Source: Truepera sp. bin119 | GTDB taxonomy: Bacteria > Deinococcota > Deinococci > Deinococcales > Trueperaceae | Direction of reading: 5' to 3' | DNA: 64,000 nucleotides | Assembly (NCBI GenBank): GCA_002239005.1 | Contig: MPNL01000011.1 | Location: forward strand, 1-64,000 | Part shown: positions 1 to 9,517 of the stretch, piece by piece | Numbering within the stretch: the stretch's first letter is position 1 | Layout: every line of letters starts with the position of its first letter | Made by a program: the position numbers and the translations under genes | Notes under the pieces: generated by a model | The model's database searches: none | What the model was told of the DNA's origin: nothing | The model's input: the letters and a program-made list of their open reading frames with translations, nothing else

Positions 1-14
1 CGCCCGAACGGGGG

Positions 15-1670
15 GTGACGCTCGGACCCGGCCTGCTCAAGGACATCCTGGAGAGGAATGTCGACTACCTCAACCACAGCTTCGCCAGCTCCACCTACTG
101 TGACGGTGTAGGTTGGAGTGAGTGGCTACCCGGCTCGAACGAGGGCAGACTCCTCGCGGGGGCCGGCAACACCCTGCGCTGGGGTGAGCGCGAGGATATG
201 CGCAGGATCGTCGACACCATCATCGATCGTGTCGAGGAGCGTATGCGCGACGACGGCTACTTCAGCTACTACGCTGAGGACGAGTCCTACGCCCTTAGTA
301 GCGGACGCAACAGCGAGCGTAAGAACTACGACCGGGTGTTCTGGACCCGTGGCATGATCGCCGCCGGGATGGTCGGCAGCGAGAAGGCCTACGGCCTGCT
401 GAGGCGGATGTACGACTGGTTCAACGCCTCACCCTACCTGCCCGACATGCTGATCGGGAGCAACGCCACCAACGGCCTGCCCGGCGGCCCTCTGGTCTAC
501 CTCTCCCCTGCCGGGGTGAAAGATGACCTGATCACCACCCTGCGCTACTACGACCAGGACTACTGGATGCGGGCACTGGCCAACCGGGAACCGCTCGCCC
601 TGAGCCACTATCCCGGCGAGCGGCCCCACTGCTATGCCCTCCTGGGTTTCGAGGCGTTCGTCGATCAGTATCGCGCTACTGGGGATACGAGGTACCTCGA
701 TGCGGTCCTGGGCGGCTGGGATATCTACACGAGCAGCTTCAAGCACGTCGGCGGCGTCACGACCATCTGCGAACGGGCCGATCTCTACCCGCCTAAGTCC
801 TACATCCTCACGACGCCGACGAACGGTGAGACCTGCGGCAGCATCTTCTGGATCGACATCAACAGCAAGCTACTGCAACTCCTCCCGACTGAGGAGCGCT
901 TCGCCAGTGAGGTCGAGGAATCGATCTATAATGGCGTCCTCGCCGCCCAGGACGACAACGGCTACATCATCTACAAGTACCTCAAGCTCGAGGGGGAGAA
1001 GCTCGCAGGCAGCTGCAGGAATACCTGCTGCGAGGTCTCCACCGCCGGGCTGATGGGCCGGCTGCCGGAATTCATCTACTCGCTTGCTGGCGACGGGATC
1101 TACGTGAACCTGTTCTCCCCCTCCGAGATCACCTGGTCCCACGCCGGGCGGGAGGTGCGGCTGACTACTACCACGGACTTCCCACTCGCCAACGATGTCT
1201 CGATCAGGGTCTCGACGCCCGAGGCCGTCGCGTTAGCGACCTGGATTCGCATCCCGTCGTGGGCGACCGGGGACGTGGCGGTTCGCATCAACGGTTCCAT
1301 CGCCGCCACCGGAAAGCCGGGCAGCTACCTATCCCTCGAGAGGACCTGGGCCGATGGCGACACGATCTCGTTCAGTCTTCCCATCGGCTTCTCTACCACG
1401 AAATACACCGGTTTCGATCAGATTACAGGTAACCTCGACCGCTACGCGCTTCACTATGGACCCCTGCTAATGGCCCTGACCGGCGAACTGAAGGGGCCCG
1501 ACAACATCCCCCGTATCGGCACCGACGCCAAAGGCCTGGTCGACCTGCTAGAGCCCGTAGAGGGCAACCCGCTCGCATTCGACGTGAGAGGGCACCCCGG
1601 GTACAGGTTCGTTCCCTACTGGCAGGTCGAGACCGAGACCTTTACCTGCTTCCCGATCGTTCAGGCCTGA
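15..1670 (+). CDS. GH127-like (DUF1680) beta-L-arabinofuranosidase, probably 5'-partial
   Basis: Glycoside hydrolase of the DUF1680/GH127 type, which removes L-arabinofuranose from plant or algal glycans. Counting from the GTG at 15, the zinc-thiolate site is visible: E272 and C274 in GETC, and the Cys pair C338-C339 in NTCCE, matching the Glu/Cys/Cys/Cys set of the family, in which one Cys is the nucleophile. An (alpha/alpha)6-type region comes first, then beta-rich C-terminal domains. The frame stays open to the left edge and the family normally has further N-terminal residues, so the true start is probably outside the window. No signal peptide is visible. The neighbours are a binding protein and a GH36-like enzyme, consistent with oligosaccharide use. 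Substrate specificity, including GH146, cannot be fixed from sequence. Confidence 0.8.
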   Translation: MTLGPGLLKDILERNVDYLNHSFASSTYCDGVGWSEWLPGSNEGRLLAGAGNTLRWGEREDMRRIVDTIIDRVEERMRDDGYFSYYAEDESYALSSGRNSERKNYDRVFWTRGMIAAGMVGSEKAYGLLRRMYDWFNASPYLPDMLIGSNATNGLPGGPLVYLSPAGVKDDLITTLRYYDQDYWMRALANREPLALSHYPGERPHCYALLGFEAFVDQYRATGDTRYLDAVLGGWDIYTSSFKHVGGVTTICERADLYPPKSYILTTPTNGETCGSIFWIDINSKLLQLLPTEERFASEVEESIYNGVLAAQDDNGYIIYKYLKLEGEKLAGSCRNTCCEVSTAGLMGRLPEFIYSLAGDGIYVNLFSPSEITWSHAGREVRLTTTTDFPLANDVSIRVSTPEAVALATWIRIPSWATGDVAVRINGSIAATGKPGSYLSLERTWADGDTISFSLPIGFSTTKYTGFDQITGNLDRYALHYGPLLMALTGELKGPDNIPRIGTDAKGLVDLLEPVEGNPLAFDVRGHPGYRFVPYWQVETETFTCFPIVQA

Positions 1671-2079
1671 GTCCCGCCTGCCGAGGCCCGCCGAAAGGAG
1701 GTTGGTCACGAAAGTGCAGGGAGCCCTACTCTGAATCACGGGGCCTCAGCCGACAACTGACGCTCGAGGATCGGGGCAGTGCTGCCCTGAACGGGGTCGA
1801 ACTCAGGCCCTTCCGACCCTCCTTTGACAATCACCATGGCACTTCGGTACCCCCAGCCCACCCCAGGTGCTGGCGTCCCTGATCTCGGTACTCGCCTTCA
1901 ATCTCGTTGGAGACGGATTCCGGGCCCTAGCGGCACTAAAACTGCGCGTATTGCGCTATGGTATAGTTATAAACACTCAGGTCAGAGGTGCAATTGGGAG
2001 GTGATGCCCGCTGCTCTAGCATCAAGAGACCCCAGGCTTAAGCCCTAATGGTCAAGAACATTCCCATAAAGGAGGATAT
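1671..2079. other. Intergenic region before the binding-protein gene
   Basis: About 410 bases without a convincing gene. It holds a TATAGT box at 1962-1967, a possible -10 element with no clear -35 partner, and a strong Shine-Dalgarno AAAGGAGG at 2068-2075 directly before the next start. I see nothing else I can support. Confidence 0.5.
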
Positions 2080-3972
2080 ATGAAGAGTCTCACCCGAATC
2101 TCCCTCCCCCTTGTCCTCAGCCTCCTGGTGGCCATGCTGGCAAACCTTGCCCTGGCCCAGATGTACCAGGAGTCCCCTCTGCTCGCCGAGCGAGTCGCGG
2201 CTGGCGAACTCCCGCCGGTAGATGAGCGCCTGCCCGTCAACCCCAAAGTCGCCGCGATGGAATCGATCGGCAAGTATGGCGGCATCATCCGCATCTCCAA
2301 CGTCGCCGACAACATGAGCTGGATGTACCGCAAGCCCGAGCAGCTCGACTATGAAGAGGGCTTCGGTGGCCCCATCGGTACCGGCCTCTACCACAGCTGG
2401 GAGTGGAACGACGAGGGAACGGCTGTCACCTTCCACATCCGCGAAGGTCTCCGCTGGTCTGATGGCGAACTCTTCAACGCCGACGATGTCCTCTTCTGGT
2501 GGGACTACTATCAGACCTACACCCCCGACTCCGAAACCCAACCGCTCGGGCTCGGGACGAGGCAGCGGCTCTACTCGTACAATCTCCAAGCGCCGACATT
2601 AGAAAAGATCGACGACATCACTATCCGCTGGACCTTCCCCGGACCCAACCCGGCGTTCATGCACAATATTACCTACGGCACGAATTCACCAGAGTTCTAC
2701 CCGCCGCAGTGGATAGAGCCGGTTCATCCGGAGTTCCAGGGATTCGCCGACGATGATGCCGAATCCCGAATCGCCCAGTGGGCAGAATACATGTGCGGCA
2801 GCTGCTTCGGTGCGACAGCGCAGCACCAGCTCGACGGCTACCCCACTATGAGTCCATTTGTAGTAGAGCACCGCGAAGAGGGTATTGGCACCACCTACGT
2901 CCGTAACCCCTTCTACTGGCAGGTAGACGCCGAGGGCAACCAGCTCCCCTACTTGGATGGCATCGAAGTCACCCTGGTCTCTGAGATGGATCTGCGCCTC
3001 GCCAGGCTGGTCGCCGGCGAGATCGACATCGCCAACGCACCCTTCTGGAACAGCTGGCGACTCCTCGACCTGCCCTTCATCTTAGAGAACCAGGAGCGTG
3101 GCGGGTACCGGACCTTCCTGCAACCCTCGGCTCGCGCCTGGGCCCCGCAGCTCTACTTCAACCAGACCGGGCCGGTTCGTAACCGTCTCTACCTGCAGAA
3201 CCGCGACTTCCGGGTAGCGCTCTCGATCGCTATCAACCGCGACGAGATCAACGAACTCCTCTACCAGGGGCTCGGCGAGAAATGGAACATCGCAGCCAAA
3301 CGCGGCGACACCGGCTTTGTAGAGGGCCTCGGGGAGCTCTTTATCGACTACGATCCCGATGCCGCCAACGCCACCTTCGACGGCATGGGCCTGACCGAGC
3401 GCGACAGCGACGGGTTCAGGCTCGGTCCTGACGGCCAGCGCATCTCCCTGGTGCTCGCTGTCGCCGTGCCCGCCGAACCGATCGAGACGGTCGAGTTAAT
3501 CGCAGACCACTGGGGGCAGGTCGGAATCGAAACCCTGGTGCGGCCGATCGACCGGTCACAGATACGGATTGAAGAGCCAAACTGGGACGTGCTGGCCCAC
3601 TACACCGAGGCCGGCGGCTTCTATCTGACCCGGACCGACAAGTGGCTGGCCGCAGGGGACCTGATCGGCACAACGCCGTGGACTTTGTGGAATAGTACCG
3701 ATGGCCAGGATGGGATCCGACCGCCCCCGGCTGTCCAAGAGTTCAGACGCATCTACTTCGAAGACGTCCTCACCGCCCCCAGCGAGGAAGAGATGACCGC
3801 CAGGTTCGAGGACCTCATGAGGTTGAGTGTCCACAACCACTGGACCACGATGACGCTGTACCTGCCCAATGTCCAGACCGTCGCTCAAGACCTCAGGAAC
3901 GTCCGTGAGGACTTCTCGCTCGAAGCCTCCAACCTCTGGGCACGTACCCAGACCTGGTGGTGGGACCGCTAA
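2080..3972 (+). CDS. ABC transporter family 5 solute-binding protein
   Basis: Extracellular solute-binding protein of the DppA/OppA class (SBP_bac_5), expected to deliver peptides or oligosaccharides to a membrane ABC permease. The N-terminus is a classical signal peptide: K2 and R6, a hydrophobic stretch to about residue 24, then an ALA-Q cleavage site near residue 26. The mature part has family features such as the FHIREGLRWSDG region followed by FNADDVLFWWDYY. At 630 aa it is at the long end of the family. The ATG at 2080 has a near-perfect RBS. No permease or ATPase gene lies beside it; the flanking genes are GH127-like and GH36-like hydrolases, so a glycan-derived ligand is likely but not shown. 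A hairpin follows the stop. Confidence 0.85.
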   Translation: MKSLTRISLPLVLSLLVAMLANLALAQMYQESPLLAERVAAGELPPVDERLPVNPKVAAMESIGKYGGIIRISNVADNMSWMYRKPEQLDYEEGFGGPIGTGLYHSWEWNDEGTAVTFHIREGLRWSDGELFNADDVLFWWDYYQTYTPDSETQPLGLGTRQRLYSYNLQAPTLEKIDDITIRWTFPGPNPAFMHNITYGTNSPEFYPPQWIEPVHPEFQGFADDDAESRIAQWAEYMCGSCFGATAQHQLDGYPTMSPFVVEHREEGIGTTYVRNPFYWQVDAEGNQLPYLDGIEVTLVSEMDLRLARLVAGEIDIANAPFWNSWRLLDLPFILENQERGGYRTFLQPSARAWAPQLYFNQTGPVRNRLYLQNRDFRVALSIAINRDEINELLYQGLGEKWNIAAKRGDTGFVEGLGELFIDYDPDAANATFDGMGLTERDSDGFRLGPDGQRISLVLAVAVPAEPIETVELIADHWGQVGIETLVRPIDRSQIRIEEPNWDVLAHYTEAGGFYLTRTDKWLAAGDLIGTTPWTLWNSTDGQDGIRPPPAVQEFRRIYFEDVLTAPSEEEMTARFEDLMRLSVHNHWTTMTLYLPNVQTVAQDLRNVREDFSLEASNLWARTQTWWWDR

Positions 3973-3996
3973 GCAGCTAGCTACGCTACTCAGAGT

Positions 3997-4024
3997 CGGT
4001 GTGGGGGAACTCTCTCCCACACCG
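3997..4024 (+). terminator. Stem-loop after the binding-protein gene
   Basis: Perfect 9-bp inverted repeat CGGTGTGGG (3997-4005) and CCCACACCG (4016-4024). It extends inward by three more pairs, one of them G-T, to a tetraloop. It starts 24 nt after the stop. The downstream tract is only weakly T-rich, so termination is probable rather than certain. Confidence 0.6.
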
Positions 4025-4449
4025 CTCCCTTGTTCGCCCATAGGCTGCAATCGGTCCTGGATCCCAACCCGAGGAAGCCTTCAGTGATGGGGGCCTAGCC
4101 TCACAACGCAGTTACCAACTACGGATCCGATCCCGGAGAGCAAACGACCCCTCGCCACCGGGATGTCGATCTCTCCCGGTAGGCTTGGGGGGACGGGGTC
4201 ACCTTTAGCCCTCTGACCCGGAGTGGCCCGAGCGCAAACATGCCGCTATGGCCTATGATGGCTCTAGGTGGCGATTCGAAGATCCCTCGCATAAAGGGGT
4301 CTGGTCAGGCCGTTGGGGCCAAGGGTCGCCCGCAGAGGTCTGAACTGACCGGGTACTCCGGCTAGTGATCGGTCCTGGGAGAGGTCGACCCGCTTGCCAG
4401 TTACTCGCCTGGGTTAAGCTGCCCGGGGTCGTCGTCCCAGGGAGGTAGC
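4025..4449. other. Intergenic region before the GH36-like gene
   Basis: About 425 bases with no ORF, RNA gene or repeat I can support. It ends in the RBS GGAGGT (4441-4446), which selects the GTG start at 4450. Confidence 0.5.
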
Positions 4450-6342
4450 GTGAGTAGAGGTCTCTTTGTCGACTTCGCCCCCAAGGTGCTGGCCGAAGCG
4501 GTCCGCGAGCCCGAACCCTTCGAGGTCACCGTGCAGGGAGAGCGCGTCAGCCTCGAGCAGAGCGAGTCCGGCCTCACCGGGACCTTAAGCGACCTTGTGA
4601 TCACCGCACGGGTCGAGGAATACTCGGGATACGGAGCGCTCAACTGGCAACTCACCCTCGAAAATCGGGGGACTACTACCCTGGGCGGGGTCGAACTTAA
4701 ACCCTTCAGACTCCTCCTCGACGTGGACCCTTCAACGACGCTTCCCAGAGTCCGGCACTTAAGCGGCAGCTGGCACTTCGACGCCTCCTACCCCGCACAG
4801 GCCTTCCGAGTGCAGGAGGAGGCGTTCATGACCCACGATCACAGCAGACCGGTCATTATCGGTGGAGAGGCCGCCAGAGACCACGTCCCGATCATGCAGT
4901 TCGCTCTCGATCAGGAGGGCGAACTGGCCGGATTCTTCGTCGGGTTCGAGTGGTCGGCGGGCTGGGAGTTCCGCGCGGGCTGGGAGACCTTCTCATTCGC
5001 CGGGGAGGCGGTCGGCCCGTTCTTGCTCGAGGGAGAGATGACCCTCGGGGAGATCGTGTTGGCGCCCGGCGCGACGATCACGACCCCACGGGTCCACGTC
5101 GGCTTCTTCACGGGTGAGAGTTGGACAGAACTGGACAACCGGCAGCGGCGCTACCTTAAGGAAAGGCTCGCACCTGAGCCACATCAAGGCCACCAGGAAC
5201 TGCCGGTGTCGTACAATCACTGGTTCGGTATCTACCTGGACTTCGATCTCGAGGACCTGAAGCGCCAAGCGAAGAGGGCGACCGAGTTGGGCTGTGAGTA
5301 CTTCTGCCTCGACGCCTCCTGGTACCGGACGAGCAGATCGTTCCTGGCAGGGGTGGGGAATTGGAACACCCCCGATCCCCGCAAGTTTCCGAAAGGTAGT
5401 GAGGACATTCGGGAGCTAAGCGCGTTCGTGCGTGACCTCGGCATGGGCTTCGGATTCTGGCACCTGATCCAACTGGCGATGGTCGACACCGACATGCTGC
5501 GCGAGCACCCGGAACTCTACCGGGCGTCGACACCCGGTTCGCGGCAGCCTCAGGCGTACCGCCTCAGGCTCGAGATTCCGGAGGGCGAGGAGTTCGCCTA
5601 CCAGACGCTGCGCCGGATGATCGATGCCTGGAACGTGACCTGGATGCGCTACGAGAGTGTCCCCGAGAACGGCCTCCGCTACAACCAGGGCTACTACCGC
5701 GTTATCGACCGGCTCCGTAAGGACGTTCCGGAGCTCTATATAGAGATCTGCAATGGGGGCGGCATGCGCCTCGACCTCGGCTCGGTGGCGCGCGTCCATG
5801 GCAACTGGCTCTCAGACCACACCAGCGACCCGGAGGTCTGTCGCTTCATGCAGACCGGGGCACTCCGCTTCTGGCCCCCCGACTATCTGAACTTGGCCGT
5901 CACCGCCTTCCGCGGCCGGGGGGGCGAGACGGCGACCGAGCATCAGGTCCTGAGCCGGATGGTCGGCGTCCTGAGCTTCAGCGGCGCCGTCGCCGAGTGG
6001 AACGACGACCAGACCAAGAGGATAAGCGCCCTCGTCGACCTTTATAAGGAGATCCGCGATGACAAGCGCCAGCCGGTGTTCTTCCCGCTGCCCCAGCCCC
6101 GCAGGGTCGAGGATTGGGATGCGGTGGTGTTCGGCGACGGCCGTGGACCGAGGCAACTCCTGTTCGTGTTCAGGACGGCCGGTGCAGAGAGCGTTCGGAT
6201 TCGACTTCCAGAGGCGGACGGGAGCTGGAGGCTACAGGCAGCCTCCGGAACTGCCGCCCTTGAGGAGGATGGTGACGCACTGAAGATCTCTCTCTCCAAG
6301 CGGAGCGGCGCCCTCTGGATGAGGCAACGATCCTCGAAGTAG
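4450..6342 (+). CDS. GH36-like alpha-galactosidase family hydrolase
   Basis: Melibiase-type (GH36/clan GH-D) protein of 630 aa: an N-terminal beta domain (about 1-250), a TIM barrel (about 255-560) and a C-terminal beta domain. Family landmarks are YFCLDASWY (about 284-292, the FxxDDGW strand), ICNGGG (433-438) and WLSDHTSD (453-460), where D456 aligns with the usual acid/base Asp. The motif that normally holds the nucleophile, KWD or KYD, reads R400-Y401-E402 here, so both Lys and Asp are conservatively changed. There is no signal peptide, so it is probably cytoplasmic. The GTG start is chosen from GGAGGT three bases upstream. Exact substrate unknown; alpha-galactoside hydrolysis is the family inference. 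Confidence 0.75.
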   Translation: MSRGLFVDFAPKVLAEAVREPEPFEVTVQGERVSLEQSESGLTGTLSDLVITARVEEYSGYGALNWQLTLENRGTTTLGGVELKPFRLLLDVDPSTTLPRVRHLSGSWHFDASYPAQAFRVQEEAFMTHDHSRPVIIGGEAARDHVPIMQFALDQEGELAGFFVGFEWSAGWEFRAGWETFSFAGEAVGPFLLEGEMTLGEIVLAPGATITTPRVHVGFFTGESWTELDNRQRRYLKERLAPEPHQGHQELPVSYNHWFGIYLDFDLEDLKRQAKRATELGCEYFCLDASWYRTSRSFLAGVGNWNTPDPRKFPKGSEDIRELSAFVRDLGMGFGFWHLIQLAMVDTDMLREHPELYRASTPGSRQPQAYRLRLEIPEGEEFAYQTLRRMIDAWNVTWMRYESVPENGLRYNQGYYRVIDRLRKDVPELYIEICNGGGMRLDLGSVARVHGNWLSDHTSDPEVCRFMQTGALRFWPPDYLNLAVTAFRGRGGETATEHQVLSRMVGVLSFSGAVAEWNDDQTKRISALVDLYKEIRDDKRQPVFFPLPQPRRVEDWDAVVFGDGRGPRQLLFVFRTAGAESVRIRLPEADGSWRLQAASGTAALEEDGDALKISLSKRSGALWMRQRSSK

Positions 6343-6402
6343 TGATCCAGAGGCTCGGTTGCGAATCGCGAACGGGTGCTACCTACTCCAGATCGAATGG
6401 GC

Positions 6403-6422
6403 GGTGACGGCAAGCCGTCACC
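6403..6422. terminator. Hairpin between convergent genes
   Basis: Perfect 9-bp palindrome GGTGACGGC (6403-6411) and GCCGTCACC (6414-6422) with a 2-nt spacer. It sits between two genes that converge, so it could end transcription from either side. There is no U-tract. Confidence 0.5.
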
Positions 6423-6489
6423 CTGGAGCCGGTGCAGCGGTCGACCCCCGAGGGATGGCGGTCCCACCCGGTGATGGTGGCTAGGTGAC

Positions 6490-7326
6490 TCAACCGCTCG
6501 TCAGCCTGAGACCCTTGAACGCTTCGACCTGACCCGTGATAGCCCTCTCGGTCGGCAGGCGTTCGATGGAGGAGGCGCCGAAGAATCCGTTGATGCCGGG
6601 CATCTTCGCCAAGGCTGTGCCGACATTTCCAGGCTCATCGAACGGTCCACCGTGACAGATCACCAGGATGTCGCTGCGTACGCTGCGGCCCGCCTCAGCG
6701 ATGGTCATCACCCTGTCGATCGCCTCGTCCAGGGTCATGGCGACAGCCGCTCCGATACTCCCCGCAGTAGTCAGGCCGACGTGAGCGACAAGCTGATCGG
6801 CTCCGACCTCAGCCATGGCCTTGGCACTCGCCGCGTCGAAGACATATGGAGAGGTGAATAGATCGAGGTCGCGGGCGATCGCGATCGCTTCGACCTCCTT
6901 TTCATAGCCCATCTCGGTCGCTTCCAGGTTGGCGCGGAATTCGCCATCGATCAGGCCCACTGTTGGGAAATTCTGCACCCCGGAGAAACCGATCTCCTTG
7001 AGGCTCTTTAAGAAGACAGGCATCAGCCGAAACGGGTCTGTTCCACAGATCCCGGCCAGGACAGGAATATCGCCGACGACCGGGAGGACTTCCGCAGCCA
7101 TCTCCACAACGATGCCGTTCGCGTCGCCGTACGGCATCATACCGGCCAGCGAGCCGCGGCCAGCCATCCGGTAACGACCGGAATTATAGATGATGATCAG
7201 GTCGGCACCGCCCCGCTCCGCGAACTTGGCCGAGATGCCGGTCCCGGCTCCGCAGCCAACAATAGGTCTCCCCAGCCGCCACTGAGTGCGCAGCCGGCTT
7301 AAGATCTCCTGACGAGCGACCGCCAT
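6490..7326 (-). CDS. PEP-hydrolase-like TIM-barrel protein
   Basis: 278-aa protein of the phosphoenolpyruvate hydrolase-like / TIM-barrel signal protein family. Recognisable parts are an N-terminal RPIVGCGAGTGISAKFAE segment, ADLIIIYNSGRYRM, and late strands ending in VICHGGP and GFFGASSIERLP. In plants this domain is fused behind a UPF0261 domain in the tomato mosaic virus resistance protein Tm-1. Here the UPF0261 gene is immediately upstream with 30 nt between them, so the pair is probably one operon. The RBS GGGGGAGG precedes the ATG. The reaction is not established; the family name rests on similarity. Confidence 0.8.
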   Translation of the reverse strand: MAVARQEILSRLRTQWRLGRPIVGCGAGTGISAKFAERGGADLIIIYNSGRYRMAGRGSLAGMMPYGDANGIVVEMAAEVLPVVGDIPVLAGICGTDPFRLMPVFLKSLKEIGFSGVQNFPTVGLIDGEFRANLEATEMGYEKEVEAIAIARDLDLFTSPYVFDAASAKAMAEVGADQLVAHVGLTTAGSIGAAVAMTLDEAIDRVMTIAEAGRSVRSDILVICHGGPFDEPGNVGTALAKMPGINGFFGASSIERLPTERAITGQVEAFKGLRLTSG

Positions 7327-7356
7327 GACAGCACCTCCCCCACCGCCGAGTCCGGA

Positions 7357-8568
7357 TCAGGCGCCGAGCATCGCCAACAGCGTCTGCGCCACTCTCCCGG
7401 AAAAGGTCGGATCGTTGATATTGTCCTCCAGCTCGATAACCGGAATGTCCGGTCTGAGGTTGCTCCTGATGGCGTCGAAGCAGGCGCCATCGGCCCCTGG
7501 ATCCCAGAATGGCCCACCCTCACTGTCAAGCATAGAGACCCCTTTAAGCGGCAGGAGGATTGTGACAGGTGCCACAGCCTCGTTCACAGCCGCAGCGAGC
7601 ATCTCCCCTATCCTGATATTCTCTTCGACATTCGTGCGCAGCAGAGTGATATCAGGATTCCACCGGTAGAGGTTGCGGTTTCGGTACCTCTCGGGAACGG
7701 TCTCGATGCTGCCAAAGTTGGCCATGTCGACACAGCCCGGCACCACGACGGCAGGGATGCCGGCCCTCGAAGCGGCCAGACACCGGTCAGGCCCAGCATC
7801 GAACAGACCGCCACAGACGGTATCCGCGAGCTCGGTAGTCGTGATGTCCATCGATCCTGCGATGTAACCGTCGGCAATCAGGCTCTCCATAGTGCGTCCG
7901 CCCGTCCCGGTCGCGTGGAAAACCAGCACCTCGTACCCCCTGCCCTCGACGATGCCCTGCGCATGGTTGACGGCGGTGGTGGTGTTGCCGAACATAGAGG
8001 CCGTGACGAGCGGTCTCTCCTCAACGGCTCGAGGCTGTCCCGCGCTGACCATGCCAGTAATCGCTCCGGCGGCGTTGGCAAAGATAGTGCGACTGATCCG
8101 GTTGATCCCGGCGACATCTACGACCGACGGCATGAAGGTAATGTCCTTACTACCGGCGTAGGGACTCACGTTACCACCCCCGACGGTCGAGACCATCACC
8201 TTGGGCACCCCCACCGGCAGGGTACGCATCGCAGTTGTCACTACTGAGGTGCTACCCGTTCCGCCCATACCGATGATGCCGTCCAACTTACCCTCGTCAT
8301 ACAGGTCCCGCACGACCACAGCCAACCCGGCCGCCATGGTCTGCATAGCGTCATCCTTATGCTCACCGGAAGCTAGGTGGGCTAGGTCACTCCCGCCCGC
8401 CCTGGCAATCTCCTCTCGCTTGATATCCGGTTCAAAACCCGGTCTGCCCATGACCCCGACATCGACGACGAAGGCATTCACCTTCGCAGCTTCGATCCGT
8501 CCCTTGAGAAAGGTGAACTCCTCCCCTTTGGTGTCCAGAGCGCCCACAATGACAACCGTCTTAGCCAC
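7357..8568 (-). CDS. Tm-1-like ATP-binding protein, UPF0261 family
   Basis: 403-aa UPF0261/Tm-1-like protein. The N-terminus VVIVGALDTKGEEFTFL is the hallmark opening, followed by a GMGGTGST nucleotide-binding loop and FHATGTGGRTME in the second half. Plant Tm-1 carries this domain at its N-terminus and binds nucleotide. The bacterial cellular role is unknown. The start is GTG at 8568 with AGGAGG three nt upstream. It forms a pair with the downstream TIM-barrel gene, and the two domains may interact as they do in the plant fusion (inference). Confidence 0.82.
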   Translation of the reverse strand: MAKTVVIVGALDTKGEEFTFLKGRIEAAKVNAFVVDVGVMGRPGFEPDIKREEIARAGGSDLAHLASGEHKDDAMQTMAAGLAVVVRDLYDEGKLDGIIGMGGTGSTSVVTTAMRTLPVGVPKVMVSTVGGGNVSPYAGSKDITFMPSVVDVAGINRISRTIFANAAGAITGMVSAGQPRAVEERPLVTASMFGNTTTAVNHAQGIVEGRGYEVLVFHATGTGGRTMESLIADGYIAGSMDITTTELADTVCGGLFDAGPDRCLAASRAGIPAVVVPGCVDMANFGSIETVPERYRNRNLYRWNPDITLLRTNVEENIRIGEMLAAAVNEAVAPVTILLPLKGVSMLDSEGGPFWDPGADGACFDAIRSNLRPDIPVIELEDNINDPTFSGRVAQTLLAMLGA

Positions 8569-8895
8569 GATCCTCCTACTTGGGGGGACGATGAGAGCTG
8601 CTGTCCCCCTTCTGGCTCCCCTGTCGGGATAAGTACAGCGTACTCCATGTCGGCGGGCCGTATGAGCTTGCTGAGACCGTGTCCAGATATCCTAACCACG
8701 ATCTCCTAATCACGCTCCCAGCCTCAGCGAGACTCCCGAACCGGCACACACTCAAGAGCTCACCCCACGACCGAAACGGACTGGGACCGGCCGGGGAACA
8801 GCAATCGTCTCGCCACTGCAAGGAATGGGGTGGAGAATCGGTAGAATAGTCCTCACGCTCCACTTACCGCTCTTCACCTGGTGGAGGTAGTCCGT
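8569..8895. other. Divergent intergenic region
   Basis: About 325 bases between the UPF0261 gene and the decayed decarboxylase gene. It must hold promoters for both directions, but I could not pick a convincing -35/-10 pair. The sequence GGTGGAGGTAG at 8880-8890 is the RBS of the right-hand gene. Confidence 0.4.
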
Positions 8896-9391
8896 TTGTC
8901 CGTCTCGTATGAGGACTCGAAAGTTGTCTACGAGGGCATCCGTGCCACTGGCATTCGCTCCATCTCAGCGCTGCCCGAGACGTGGCTTATCCACCTGCTG
9001 GAGCACGCCGAGAGCGATCCCGAGATGCAACTCATCGAAGTGGCCCGGGAAAAGGAGGTGGTCGGCGTCGCAGCTGGCGCCTACTTTGCCGGCGAGCCGC
9101 ACCTGATTGTTCATGCAGAATCACGGCTTCTTCGCGGCCATCAACGAGGTCGTGTCGCTAGCACAGCTCTACTGCATCCCCCTGTGCAGGCTGGTCGCCT
9201 TCCGCGGACATTGGGGCGAGCCCTACCCTTGGCACACCCGTGGCGGCATCGTGACAGCGGAGGTGCTGAGGGCGCTCGGTATCCCCTTCGAGCTCTCAGG
9301 TGGGAGGTGTGCGAAGTCGCTACTGGCTTCATGTGTCGACCTAGAGAGGCTCCACACGTTCAGACCCCATAGCCGATTCACTCGCGGCTGA
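8896..9391 (+). pseudogene. Frameshifted sulfopyruvate/phosphonopyruvate decarboxylase-like alpha subunit
   Basis: Two overlapping frames together resemble the small alpha (PYR-type, thiamine diphosphate) subunit of sulfopyruvate decarboxylase: ISALPETWLIHLLE and IEVAREKEVVGVAAGAYF in the first frame, then MQNHGFFAAINEVVSLAQLY and GIPFEL in the second. The frames join if one base near 9112 is removed (GTT C ATG becomes GTT ATG). After GIPFEL the expected C-terminus is not recognisable, suggesting further damage, and no beta subunit follows. The proposed start is the TTG at 8896 behind GGAGGT. This is a pseudogene unless the extra base is a sequencing error or a recoding site. Confidence 0.65.
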
Positions 9392-9466
9392 TACGGAGCC
9401 GGATGATCGTACTAGCAGCCACGACAAGCGTCGGTATGTCGACGTTTCCAAAGATGGGGTCGACCG

Positions 9467-9489
9467 GAGTCTCCTCCAACCGGAGACTC
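9467..9489. terminator. Hairpin between convergent genes
   Basis: Perfect 8-bp stem GAGTCTCC (9467-9474) and GGAGACTC (9482-9489) with a 7-nt loop. It lies between the decayed decarboxylase gene and the end of trmN, which converge. There is no U-tract. Confidence 0.5.
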
Positions 9490-9517
9490 GGGGCCGTAGG
9501 CCAAGGGAGTAGCGCTG

